A DNA stretch of 64,000 nucleotides, taken from the NCBI RefSeq assembly GCF_900601905.1, contig NZ_UWFA01000449.1:248001-312000 (forward strand). The letters run 5' to 3'. A program made the position numbers and the translations under genes. Of this stretch, positions 8,233 to 16,118 are shown one piece after another (position 1 is the first letter of the stretch; every line of letters starts with the position of its first letter). Source of the stretch: Pseudomonas viridiflava (GTDB taxonomy: Bacteria; Pseudomonadota; Gammaproteobacteria; Pseudomonadales; Pseudomonadaceae). A model generated the notes under the pieces. It ran no database searches, was not told the origin of the DNA, and saw nothing but the letters and a program-made list of their open reading frames with translations.

Positions 8233-9912
8233 ATGACCCAGGAATTCGGCGGCTTCGCCGCTTTTGAACTTCATCCAAATATCCTTGCAGCCGTCATCGC
8301 GACTGGCTACGAAGAACCTTCGGCCATCCAGCAGCAGTCGATCCCGATCATTATGGCCGGTCACGACATGATTGGTCAGGCCCAGACCGGTACCGGCAAA
8401 ACCGCCGCGTTCGCTCTGCCGATCCTGCATCGCATCGATCCAGCCAAGCGCGAACCGCAAGCGCTGATCCTGGCACCGACCCGCGAGCTGGCCCTGCAAG
8501 TGGCCACCGCTTTTGAAACCTACGCCAAGCAGATGCCGGGCGTAACGGTTGTGGCTGTTTACGGCGGTGCGCCGATGGGCCCACAGCTGAAAGCCATCCG
8601 CAATGGCGCACAGATTGTAGTCGCTACGCCGGGCCGCCTGTGCGACCACCTGCGTCGTGACGAGAAAGTCCTGGCGACCGTGAACCACCTGGTTCTCGAC
8701 GAAGCGGACGAAATGCTGAAACTCGGCTTCATGGACGACCTGGAAGTCATCTTCAAGGCGATGCCGGAAACCAAGCAGACCGTTTTGTTCTCGGCCACCT
8801 TGCCGCAGTCTATCCGTGCCATCGCCGAGCGCCACCTGCGCGATCCGAAGCACGTCAAGATTCAGACCAAGACCCAGACCGTTACCGCGATCGAACAGGC
8901 TCACCTGTTGGTTCACGCTGACCAGAAGACTTCTGCTGTTCTGAGCCTGCTTGAAGTCGAAGACTTCGATGCCCTGATCATGTTCGTGCGCACCAAGCAA
9001 GCGACCCTGGACCTGGCAAGTGCTCTGGAAGCCAAAGGCTACAAAGCTGCTGCACTGAACGGCGACATCGCCCAGAACCAGCGTGAGCGTGTGATCGAAT
9101 CCCTCAAGGATGGCCGTCTGGACATCGTTGTAGCGACCGACGTTGCTGCACGTGGCCTTGACGTGCCGCGTATCACTCACGTGTTCAACGTTGACATGCC
9201 TTACGACCCAGAGTCGTACGTTCACCGTATCGGCCGTACTGGCCGTGCCGGTCGCGAAGGTCGTGCATTGTTGCTGGTGACTCCTCGTGAGCGCCGCATG
9301 CTGCAAGTGATCGAGCGCGTTACCGGTCAGAAGGTTGCGGAAGTCCGCCTGCCGGATGCCCAGGCTGTTCTCGATGCCCGCATCAAGAAGTTGACCAACA
9401 GCCTGTCGCCACTGGTTGGCGATGCTGAAGCGACCCACGGCGAACTGCTTGATCGTCTGACGGCTGACATCGGTTGCAGCCCGCGTGCTCTGGCTGCTGC
9501 GCTGCTGCGCAAAGCAACCAATGGTCAGGCTCTGACCCTGGCTGCCATTGAGCGTGAGCGCCCGCTGGTGCCGAACAACGCGCCGCGTGAGCGTAGTGAT
9601 CGTTCGTCGTCCGGTGATCGTCCAGAGCGCAGCGGTGATCGTGAGCGTCGCGCTCCGGTCCCACTGGCTGAAGGTCGTGCTCGTTGCCGTACCGCGCTGG
9701 GTGCGCGTGATGGTATCGCTGCCAAGAACCTGCTGGGTGCAATCCTCAACGAAGGCGGCCTGGCCCGCGAAGCTATCGGCCGCATCCAGGTGCGTGACAG
9801 CTTCAGCCTGGTCGAGCTGCCGGAAGATGGCCTGGAGCGTCTGCTGACCAAGCTCAAGGACACCCGCGTTGCAGGCAAGCAGTTGAAGCTGCGTCGCTAT
9901 CGCGAAGATTGA
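8233..9912 (+). CDS. deaD: Cold-shock DEAD-box ATP-dependent RNA helicase
   Basis: RNA helicase of 559 residues that unwinds structured RNA and supports ribosome assembly and mRNA decay at low temperature. All core motifs are present: the Q motif near residue 31, AQTGTGKT at 50-57, PTRELALQ, the DEAD box at 156-159, SAT near 195, VATDVAARGLDVPRITHV and HRIGRTGRAGREG. The C-terminus carries a linker rich in Arg and Ser with runs of ERSDRSSSGDRPE, then a DbpA-like RNA-binding domain (about 480-559). The start at 8233 gives the family N-terminus MTQEFGGF. A strong terminator follows at 9941. Confidence 0.95.
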   Translation: MTQEFGGFAAFELHPNILAAVIATGYEEPSAIQQQSIPIIMAGHDMIGQAQTGTGKTAAFALPILHRIDPAKREPQALILAPTRELALQVATAFETYAKQMPGVTVVAVYGGAPMGPQLKAIRNGAQIVVATPGRLCDHLRRDEKVLATVNHLVLDEADEMLKLGFMDDLEVIFKAMPETKQTVLFSATLPQSIRAIAERHLRDPKHVKIQTKTQTVTAIEQAHLLVHADQKTSAVLSLLEVEDFDALIMFVRTKQATLDLASALEAKGYKAAALNGDIAQNQRERVIESLKDGRLDIVVATDVAARGLDVPRITHVFNVDMPYDPESYVHRIGRTGRAGREGRALLLVTPRERRMLQVIERVTGQKVAEVRLPDAQAVLDARIKKLTNSLSPLVGDAEATHGELLDRLTADIGCSPRALAAALLRKATNGQALTLAAIERERPLVPNNAPRERSDRSSSGDRPERSGDRERRAPVPLAEGRARCRTALGARDGIAAKNLLGAILNEGGLAREAIGRIQVRDSFSLVELPEDGLERLLTKLKDTRVAGKQLKLRRYRED

Positions 9913-9940
9913 TCAACGCTTGAGTTGATCGTCTGAAATA

Positions 9941-9972
9941 AAAAATCCCCGACTGGTTCGGGGATTTTTTTT
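9941..9972. terminator. Rho-independent terminator after deaD
   Basis: ATCCCCGA and TCGGGGAT form an 8 bp stem around a CTGGT loop, flanked by A and T runs, 29 bases after the deaD stop. Confidence 0.9.
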
Positions 9973-10140
9973 GCCCGGCATTCAAGTCTGGCAGCGAGCC
10001 GCCGATGAATCAGGCAGGTGAAATCTGCCAGCGTCAGTCCTTCCTCTCAGCTGAAAAGCTGCCCGCTTCTGTAACAAACAGCCCTGCAGTGTTTCAAGCC
10101 CGACACGGTCAAAGGCTTACGCAGCTATTAGCCTGTGCGT

Positions 10141-10292
10141 TATTTGACGTCATAAATCCGTAAGTTACTTATCGTCGCATTAAGTTTGAATATTTGACGC
10201 CGTAAACACCGACAAAATAAACCAGTTCTGTGTGTTTTGTTCTGGGTTGAGTTTGATATTTGACGCCAGTAAAAAAGAGTGTCAAATATTTG
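10141..10292. promoter_or_regulatory. Repeated TATTTGACG boxes upstream of csgE
   Basis: Three direct copies of TATTTGACGYC occur at 10141-10151, 10191-10201 and 10257-10267, and one inverted copy (TGTCAAATA) lies at 10280-10288. They are in the 450 bp gap between the deaD terminator and csgE, which contains no gene. TTGACG inside each box resembles a -35 hexamer, so the copies may be promoter elements or binding sites of a curli activator. No csgD gene is present in the window. The rest of the gap (9973-10140) shows only a short hairpin at 10012-10029. Confidence 0.6.
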
Positions 10293-10364
10293 AAAATACT
10301 AATGGCGCTTTGCTTTTCTGTTGGATAGATTGAGCGCCAGAACTTGCTAGCGACCCGGCGACAT

Positions 10365-10808
10365 ATGAAGTACTCACTGTTATTCAGCGCTGCAGTTTTT
10401 CAAGTGTGCGTGGTGACAACAGCGCTTGCTCAAACAAGCGTCAGCGAAACCCCGGCACTGGCAGAACGCCGAACGCTCAATAGTAAAGAAGTGGGCGGGT
10501 TAGTTGTAGGGCAGACCATGACAATGGCAGGGCGCGCTTTCTATGACTCGTTTGCAAGTGCCTGGACTGACAAAGATGAAAACGGACGTTTTACTGTTTC
10601 CATTTCCGAGCGACCTACGGCTCGCCTTGGCAGCCAGGTATTTGTCGACTACGGCAACCGTCGGATGTTTCAAGCGTTTCTGCCACCCAATCGCGCGCTG
10701 ATTCCTGCGATCGGGGCTGATGCGGCGAATGTGGTTTATCAGGCGATCCTGGATGACCAGCTCGCCCAGTTCTTTGGTGATCCCGATCTCGGGCGTGATG
10801 AATTTTAA
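10365..10808 (+). CDS. csgE: Curli assembly protein CsgE
   Basis: Periplasmic accessory factor of 147 residues that in E. coli caps the CsgG pore and guides curli subunits to it. A signal peptide is visible (MKYSLLFSAAVFQVCVVTTALA, cleaved about residue 23). The mature part has CsgE features such as GLVVGQTMTMAGRAFYDSFASAW and RLGSQVFVDYGNRRMFQAFLPP. The ATG at 10365 is used. A TTG seven codons upstream is in frame but would spoil the signal peptide. It is the first gene of the curli unit, with csgF following after 14 bases. Confidence 0.92.
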   Translation: MKYSLLFSAAVFQVCVVTTALAQTSVSETPALAERRTLNSKEVGGLVVGQTMTMAGRAFYDSFASAWTDKDENGRFTVSISERPTARLGSQVFVDYGNRRMFQAFLPPNRALIPAIGADAANVVYQAILDDQLAQFFGDPDLGRDEF

Positions 10809-10822
10809 AGGACGCTTTTTCT

Positions 10823-11242
10823 ATGTACCGTTCATGTCTCGTTGCTGTCGGCCTGGGCCTGTTGACCGCCGTATGCGGTAGCGTCAATGCCAGTGAGCTG
10901 GTGTATACCCCGAACAACCCATCGTTCGGCGGTAACCCCCTCAATGGCGCGATCCTGCTCAACCAGGCGACGGCGCAAAGCAAGTTCAAAGAGTCCACGT
11001 CCTCAAGCGAACAGTCGGCACTGACTCAGTTCAACAGTATGCTGCAGAGCGCCATCCTGAGCCGGGTCTCATCGGCGGTGACTTCGAGCATCGTGGGGGC
11101 CGACGGCTCATTGACGCCGGGCACAGTCGAGACTACAGATTTCAGAATTACGATCACTAACTTGCAGACCGGGTTGTTGCAGATAGTGACCACGGATAAA
11201 ACCACTGGGCAAACAACACAGTTTCAAGTGAACCAACCGTAA
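10823..11242 (+). CDS. csgF: Curli assembly protein CsgF
   Basis: Protein of 139 residues that in E. coli is exposed at the cell surface and couples the CsgG secretion pore to the nucleator. A signal peptide ends near VNASEL (about residue 24). The mature protein begins with the hallmark SELVYTPNNPSFGGNPLNGAIL, the segment that inserts into the CsgG pore in solved structures. The remainder is a helix and a C-terminal TDFRITITNLQTGLLQIVTTD beta region. It sits between csgE and the fibre gene in one transcription unit. Confidence 0.95.
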   Translation: MYRSCLVAVGLGLLTAVCGSVNASELVYTPNNPSFGGNPLNGAILLNQATAQSKFKESTSSSEQSALTQFNSMLQSAILSRVSSAVTSSIVGADGSLTPGTVETTDFRITITNLQTGLLQIVTTDKTTGQTTQFQVNQP

Positions 11243-11316
11243 TCGCTGTACCGGCTGCAACCCGCTCGACCACTACTTAAATAACAAACATAACTCTTTA
11301 TCAAAGGAAGGTTTAT

Positions 11317-12651
11317 ATGCGCGCTCATAAATCAGTTCTGTCTATCGCTATTCTGGTTGCTATCTCCGGTTCGGCATTCGCCGATCAGAGCACGGCCAAC
11401 GTTAATCAGAATGGTTCCAGCAACAAAGCCGACTCCCTGCAGGTAGGTGCCACCAAGTCTTCTGTTGGTATTGAACAGGCGGGTCAGCGTAACGATGCCA
11501 AAGCGGTTCAGACTGCTAACGACAGCGTGCTGAACATTGGCCAGAAGGGTAACGCCAACTCGGCAACTTCCAATCAGAAGGGTGGTTACAATAACGCCAG
11601 CATTTCTCAGGCTGGCAACGCCCAGACTGCTCTGATCAATCAGGGTAGCCAGCGCAACACCGCAAGCATTGGTCAGACGCTGAACACCACCACGGGTGCG
11701 AAGATCGACCAGGGTTTCACCTACTCCGGCAGCTATAACAACGCCAGTGCGGTGCAGCAGGGCAACCTGGGCACCACCGCCTCCATCACTCAATGGGGCA
11801 ACGGCGACACCGCATCGACCAAACAAGTTGGCAACAGCAACGCGACCGCTGCTGTGGTTCAACGTGACGGCAATTCGAACAACGGTTCGATCGTGCAGTC
11901 CTACAACCGCAACGGTAGCCAGGCTCTGGTCTCCCAGCGCGACGAGCGCAACAGCCAGGCTTCGGTTGCTCAAGTGAACACCTCCGCCAGTAAAGCCACG
12001 GTTGATCAATCCTGGGGCAGCAACAACGCCGGTGCCGTTAACCAGAATTCTGTAGCAGGCACTTCCGGTTCTGTTACCCAGACCCGCGGCCAGCACAACG
12101 AAGGTAACGTCGCTCAGAATCTGGTTCGCAACAGCGCTGCAACGATCAGCCAGTCGTACGGTGATCACAACGTCGCCAATGCATCCCAGTCTTACGGCTC
12201 TGATCAGAAGGCCGCCATCACTCAGGTTGGCAACTTCAACGCAGCAACGACTGTACAGGCTGCTGGTACAGACCTGACCGCCAGCGTGGCTCAGAACGGT
12301 CGTGACAACAAAGCCAGCGTCAGCCAGACCTGGGGTTCCGATCTGACTGCTTCCGTTCAGCAAACGGGCGACCGTAACTCGGCCTATGCGACGCAAACCG
12401 GTTACAAGCTGGATGCATCCATTACCCAGACCGGTAATGGCAACAAGGCAAACAGCGTCCAGACTGCCGCCTACAACGAAGAAACCCTGCTGCAGAAAGG
12501 TGACAACAACAACGCCTACGTCAGCCAGAGCGGTTTCGGTACTTCGAGCCAGGCCAACATCGTGGCTGTGAACCAGCTGAGCAACAGCAACGTCGCCAAC
12601 GTCGTTCAGACCGGCAGCGCTGGCAACATCGCCAACGTCACCCAACGTTAA
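11317..12651 (+). CDS. csgA: Oversized curlin-repeat amyloid subunit (CsgA-like)
   Basis: Secreted fibre subunit of 444 residues with signal peptide MRAHKSVLSIAILVAISGSAFA. The whole mature region is built from curlin half-repeats of 10-14 residues with the pattern N-x-A-x-V-x-Q-x-G. I count about 36 strands, or about 18 full repeats, against 5 in E. coli CsgA (151 residues). It should therefore form an amyloid beta-solenoid several times longer. GGAAGG precedes the start by 8 bases. It lies between csgF and csgG and is separated from csgG by a hairpin that may raise its own transcript level. Calling it the major subunit is an inference from length and composition. Confidence 0.88.
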   Translation: MRAHKSVLSIAILVAISGSAFADQSTANVNQNGSSNKADSLQVGATKSSVGIEQAGQRNDAKAVQTANDSVLNIGQKGNANSATSNQKGGYNNASISQAGNAQTALINQGSQRNTASIGQTLNTTTGAKIDQGFTYSGSYNNASAVQQGNLGTTASITQWGNGDTASTKQVGNSNATAAVVQRDGNSNNGSIVQSYNRNGSQALVSQRDERNSQASVAQVNTSASKATVDQSWGSNNAGAVNQNSVAGTSGSVTQTRGQHNEGNVAQNLVRNSAATISQSYGDHNVANASQSYGSDQKAAITQVGNFNAATTVQAAGTDLTASVAQNGRDNKASVSQTWGSDLTASVQQTGDRNSAYATQTGYKLDASITQTGNGNKANSVQTAAYNEETLLQKGDNNNAYVSQSGFGTSSQANIVAVNQLSNSNVANVVQTGSAGNIANVTQR

Positions 12652-12660
12652 TTGCTGTAA

Positions 12661-12689
12661 CCCCGCCGATGTTCGGCGGGGCTCGTTTT
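12661..12689 (+). terminator. Hairpin with T-rich tail between csgA and csgG
   Basis: CCCCGCCGA pairs with TCGGCGGGG around a TGT loop at 12661-12681, followed by CTCGTTTT. It lies 9 bases after the csgA stop and 24 bases before the csgG start. The broken T tract suggests partial termination or transcript stabilisation, giving more fibre subunit than secretion pore. Confidence 0.65.
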
Positions 12690-12705
12690 CAGTAGGGGAA
12701 TGACG

Positions 12706-13569
12706 ATGTACCTGCGTTCGTTGTCGATGCTTGTCAGTGCAGTAATGCTTGTCAGCGGCTGTGCCACTTCACGTCCAGCGGCGACGTTCAACCCCGCCTC
12801 GCTGGCGCCGCCTACCCAGATTTCCCGTGATTTGATCAACCTGCCCGCACCGGCCGGCCCTATCGCCGTCGCGGTGTACGGTTTGCGTGATCAGACTGGA
12901 CAGTACAAACCGTCACCAGACAGTTCATTTTCTACGGCCGTGACCCAGGGCGCTGCGTCCCTGCTGGTAACGGCGTTACGTGATTCGCGCTGGTTCAAGC
13001 CGGTCGAACGCGAAAACCTGCAGGACCTGCTGACCGAGCGCAAGATCATCCGCGCCCTGGAGCAGCCAAGTGATACCGCGCAAGTCACGCTGCCACCGCT
13101 GCGCCCGGCCAACCTGATCATCGAAGGCGCCATCGTCGCCTACGAAAGCAATGTCCGTTCCGGCGGTCTGGGTGTGCGTTATCTGGGCATTGGTCCATCG
13201 GAGCTGTACCGCCAGGACCAAGTGACGGTCAACCTGCGAGCTGTGGACATTCGCAGTGGCGAGATTATCCAGAGTGTGACCACGACCAAGACGGTGTTCT
13301 CGATCCAGGTCGATTTCGGCGTATTCAAGTACGTGTCCTTGAAGCACTTGCTGGAAGTGGAAACCGGCATCAGCCGCAACGAACCGGTTCAGCAATGCGT
13401 GCGTGAAGCCATAGAAACAGCCCTGGTGCACATGGTTGCTCAAGGTGCACGTGACGGTAGCTGGTTGCTCAAGAACCCGGATGACCTGAACAAGCCGCTG
13501 CTGCAAAGCTATCTGAAAAGTTATGACGAACAGACCTTGAGCGTGCCGCTGACCGGCTCGGACAAATAA
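12706..13569 (+). CDS. csgG: Curli outer-membrane secretion lipoprotein CsgG
   Basis: Lipoprotein of 287 residues that assembles into the nonameric outer-membrane pore through which curli subunits are exported. A lipobox LVSG-Cys is visible at about residues 17-21. CsgG-family markers include VAVYGLRDQTGQYKPSPDSSFSTAVTQGA, WFKPVERENLQDLLTERKIIR and YLGIGPSELYRQDQVTVNLRAVD. The start at 12706 is preferred because AGGGGA lies 6 bases before it. An ATG at 12700 would overlap that site. The csgB-like gene follows after 23 bases. Confidence 0.95.
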   Translation: MYLRSLSMLVSAVMLVSGCATSRPAATFNPASLAPPTQISRDLINLPAPAGPIAVAVYGLRDQTGQYKPSPDSSFSTAVTQGAASLLVTALRDSRWFKPVERENLQDLLTERKIIRALEQPSDTAQVTLPPLRPANLIIEGAIVAYESNVRSGGLGVRYLGIGPSELYRQDQVTVNLRAVDIRSGEIIQSVTTTKTVFSIQVDFGVFKYVSLKHLLEVETGISRNEPVQQCVREAIETALVHMVAQGARDGSWLLKNPDDLNKPLLQSYLKSYDEQTLSVPLTGSDK

Positions 13570-13592
13570 ACAATTTCTACAGGGAGGCCAAC

Positions 13593-14099
13593 ATGGCGTT
13601 CAACACCCAGTACCTGCGATGGTTGATGGCAACACTGATCGTCAGCAGCGGAATGTGTCAGGCAGCGGACCTCAAGTCCGAGGCGCGCTATGCCGACATC
13701 AGCCGCGGGAATGTGGCACTTATCAGTCAGATCGGCAGCGAGAACAGAACCCGCGTTGACCAGGCAGGTTCTGCGCAGAAGCTCCAGCAGACTCAGGAAG
13801 GCGTGCGTAACCGCGCGGTGATCAGCCAGGCGGGTACGGGCAACGAGGCTTACGTTCGGCAGGTTGGCAGCGACAACAGCCTGACGCTGGCTCAGGACGG
13901 CAGTTACAACCAGGTCGTCAGCACTCAGGAAGGCTCCAGCAACTCGGCAGTGGTTGCCCAGACCGGGGCTTATAACCAGGCCTACATCGCTCAATACGGC
14001 TACGGCAATCAGGCCAGCGTTCAGCAACATGGCTCTCATGGCACGGCCTCGGTCACCCAGCATGGCGACAACTCAACCGCAACCGTGACCCAGTGGTGA
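13593..14099 (+). CDS. csgB: CsgB-like minor curlin (probable nucleator)
   Basis: Protein of 168 residues with a signal peptide (MAFNTQYLRWLMATLIVSSGMCQA) and about eleven curlin strands such as NVALISQIGSENRTRVDQAGSA and NRAVISQAGTGNEAYVRQVGSDN. E. coli CsgB is 151 residues and nucleates CsgA polymerisation at the cell surface. Its size and the charged residues in early repeats suggest the same role here, but CsgA and CsgB share the repeat, so the naming rests on comparison with the much longer protein at 11317. The csgH-like gene starts 4 bases after its stop. Confidence 0.85.
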   Translation: MAFNTQYLRWLMATLIVSSGMCQAADLKSEARYADISRGNVALISQIGSENRTRVDQAGSAQKLQQTQEGVRNRAVISQAGTGNEAYVRQVGSDNSLTLAQDGSYNQVVSTQEGSSNSAVVAQTGAYNQAYIAQYGYGNQASVQQHGSHGTASVTQHGDNSTATVTQW

Positions 14100-14103
14100 T
14101 CCG

Positions 14104-14397
14104 ATGATCGACATTTCGCAATTGAGCGTGTCAATCGACGCCCAGCGCCAGGGCGAAGCCGTATTGATCCGGCCCCGGCTGCAGAACCCCACACCGCTGA
14201 CCCTGCAGTACCGGATGACGGTAAGCCAGCGCAGCGCCAGTGGCACTTCAAGCATCAACCAGAGCGGTGACCTTCAAAGTGGCAACAATGCCTCGCTGAT
14301 CAGCCTGAGCATGCCTGCCGACGCCACCTGTCAGGTGCATCTGGAAGTGTTCCAGGATGAGCGCCTGGTCAAGACAGTGGATAGCGACTGTCGGTAA
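14104..14397 (+). CDS. csgH: CsgH/CsgC-like curli chaperone, no signal peptide visible
   Basis: Protein of 97 residues placed last in the curli unit. It looks like a small all-beta (immunoglobulin-like) chaperone of the CsgC/CsgH type, with two cysteines near the C-terminus (ATCQVHLEVF and DSDCR) and alternating beta strands. CsgC and CsgH suppress premature amyloid formation in the periplasm. No signal peptide is present, and a TGA at 14086-14088 in the same frame blocks any longer N-terminus. Export is therefore unexplained unless it is cytoplasmic or carried otherwise. Identity is inferred from context and fold pattern. Confidence 0.65.
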   Translation: MIDISQLSVSIDAQRQGEAVLIRPRLQNPTPLTLQYRMTVSQRSASGTSSINQSGDLQSGNNASLISLSMPADATCQVHLEVFQDERLVKTVDSDCR

Positions 14398-14426
14398 ACA
14401 GCCCCGCTCTGGCGACACGTGCGCCG

Positions 14427-15194
14427 TTACCCGAACCTGTAAATATCCATGCCTAGCGCGCCCATCGTGAACCCTTGGTGGGCCACGCTGAATTCGCCGC
14501 CGGCGCCCCGTGCAAAATACAGCGGCAGCAAGTGCTCATCAGTCGGATGGTTGCGCACCGCATCGGGTGCCTGGCTGCGGTAGTCGTGCAGCGCCGCTTC
14601 ATCGTTGTCGGCCAGTTTTTCGATCATCCAGTCACGAAAGGCCCTGGCCCAGGGCTCGACGCTTTCCGGGCCAGCGTGCCAGTCCAGTTCGCGCAGGTTA
14701 TGGGTAATGCTGCCCGAGCCGATGATCAACACACCTTGCCCGCGCAGGCTGGCCAACGCCTGGCCGACGCGAGTCTGCAGCGCCGGGCCTGCACGGGTGG
14801 GCAGGGACACCTGAACGACAGGGATATCCGCATCGGGATACATCAGCGACAGCGGCACCCATACCCCGTGATCAAACGGGCGCTGTGTCTGAGTTCTGGC
14901 CTCCAGCCCGGCAGCGTTCAAAAGCGCGGCTACTTCGCTGCTCAATTGCGGTAACCCCACGGCAGGGTATTGCACGGCAAACAGCTGCGCCGGGAATCCG
15001 CCGAAGTCATGCCAGGTATCTGGCTGCGGATTGGCATTGACCAGCAACTCCTGACTTTCCCAATGCGCCGAGACAATAATGATGGCTCGCGGCCTGGGCA
15101 TCTCCGCTGCCAGACGCGCCAGGGCCGGGCCGCTTTCGCCGGGTTCCAGCGCAAGCATGGGCGAGCCGTGGGAGATAAACAGGCTGGGGAACAT
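14427..15194 (-). CDS. ygiD: LigB-family extradiol dioxygenase (YgiD type, DOPA 4,5-dioxygenase-like)
   Basis: Cytosolic protein of 255 residues in the class III extradiol dioxygenase family, which cleaves catecholic rings such as DOPA using a metal held by histidines. Visible family motifs are the N-terminal PSLFISHGSPM, IIIVSAHWES near residue 40, RPFDHGVWVPL near 105, and VLIIGSGSITHNLRE near 155. These supply the conserved metal and catalytic histidines. AGGAGG precedes the start by 6 bases. It converges on the curli unit and is divergent from tpm. The physiological substrate in pseudomonads is not known to me. Confidence 0.88.
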   Translation of the reverse strand: MFPSLFISHGSPMLALEPGESGPALARLAAEMPRPRAIIIVSAHWESQELLVNANPQPDTWHDFGGFPAQLFAVQYPAVGLPQLSSEVAALLNAAGLEARTQTQRPFDHGVWVPLSLMYPDADIPVVQVSLPTRAGPALQTRVGQALASLRGQGVLIIGSGSITHNLRELDWHAGPESVEPWARAFRDWMIEKLADNDEAALHDYRSQAPDAVRNHPTDEHLLPLYFARGAGGEFSVAHQGFTMGALGMDIYRFG

Positions 15195-15295
15195 GGCGGG
15201 CCTCCTGAAATTAAGATGAAGTATCTTCGGCCAGATCTTTGATCTAAATCTAATATAAGTTTTAGGGCTATTTGATCGAATAAACAGGAGCTTTC

Positions 15296-15961
15296 ATGCA
15301 AGCGGATTTCTGGCATCAACGCTGGGCTAATAATCAGATCGGTTTTCATCAATCCCGGGCAAACCCCTACCTGCAGCGCCACTGGCCGCAGCTTAACCTT
15401 GCTCCAGGCACGCAGGTTCTGGTGCCCTTGTGTGGCAAAAGCCTGGATCTGAGCTGGCTGGCAGGGCAGGGGCATCCGGTGCTGGGCGTGGAGCTGTCCG
15501 AGAAGGCGGTGCGCGAGTTCTTCAGCGGGCAGGGTCTTGAGCCAGAGGTTAGCCAGCATGGCGCTTTCAAGGTCTTCAGTGCTGAAGCTGTCGAGATATG
15601 GTGTGGCGATTTTTTCAGCCTGAGCGCTGAGGACATTGCGGGCTGTCATGCGCTTTATGATCGGGCCGCGATCATTGCGTTGCCCGAGGCCATGCGTAAG
15701 CGCTATGTGGAGCATCTGAACAAGCTGCTGCCAACGGACTGCAAAGGGCTTTTGATCACGCTTGAGTACGACCAGGCCCAAATAGACGGCCCGCCATTCT
15801 CTGTGCCCGATGAAGAAGTTCAGAGCTTGCTGTCTCCCGACTGGGCTGTGCAGCTGCTGGAAACCTGCGATGTGCTGGAGGACAGCCCGAGGTTCCTGCA
15901 GGCCGGGGTGAATCGTTTGCAGGAGCGTGTATATCGATTGGCGCTGAGCGTTGTCCCGTAG
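15296..15961 (+). CDS. tpm: Thiopurine S-methyltransferase (tellurite/selenite methylation)
   Basis: SAM-dependent methyltransferase of 221 residues that methylates aromatic thiols and, in pseudomonads, selenium and tellurium oxyanions. Typical TPMT segments are the start MQADFWHQRWANNQIGFHQS, VLVPLCGKSLDLSWLAGQGHPVLGVELSEKAV (the SAM site, about residues 42-75), WCGDFFSL and YDRAAIIALPEAMRKRY. AGGAG lies 6 bases before the ATG. The TAG stop forms the first bases of a REP-like element, so the C-terminus VVP may have been defined by that insertion. Confidence 0.95.
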   Translation: MQADFWHQRWANNQIGFHQSRANPYLQRHWPQLNLAPGTQVLVPLCGKSLDLSWLAGQGHPVLGVELSEKAVREFFSGQGLEPEVSQHGAFKVFSAEAVEIWCGDFFSLSAEDIAGCHALYDRAAIIALPEAMRKRYVEHLNKLLPTDCKGLLITLEYDQAQIDGPPFSVPDEEVQSLLSPDWAVQLLETCDVLEDSPRFLQAGVNRLQERVYRLALSVVP

Positions 15962-16050
15962 GAGCAGCTTCAGCCGCGAAAACAGAGTTTCAGCCGCCAG
16001 CCATGCATTGAATTTACCTGCCCCATCGCGGCTGAAGCCGCTCCCACGTG
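15958..16050. repeat. REP-like inverted pair, GGAGCnGCTTCAGCCGCGA type
   Basis: GTAGGAGCAGCTTCAGCCGCGA at the left faces TCGCGGCTGAAGCCGCTCCCAC at the right across about 50 bases. The left arm overlaps the last codons of tpm and supplies its TAG stop. A half copy occurs at 19069-19090. Confidence 0.75.
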
Positions 16051-16074
16051 AACGACGCAGCACCCGTACCCAAT

Positions 16075-16102
16075 AAAAAACCCGGCCAAAGCCGGGTTTT
16101 TT
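16075..16102. terminator. Bidirectional terminator between tpm and htpX
   Basis: AACCCGGC and GCCGGGTT form the stem around CAAA, with A and T runs on the two sides, so it can end transcripts from both convergent genes. Confidence 0.9.
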
Positions 16103-16118
16103 ATTCACGCTGCCGCAA

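Noticed and set aside
10310..10325. Possible sigma-54 promoter (TGGCGCTTTGCT) before csgE
   Set aside because: The GG and GC elements are separated by 6 bases and not 10, so the spacing is wrong.
11332..12645. A 437-codon open frame opposite the csgA-like gene
   Set aside because: It mirrors the repeats of the fibre gene. Periodic codons without stops on one strand leave the other strand open too.
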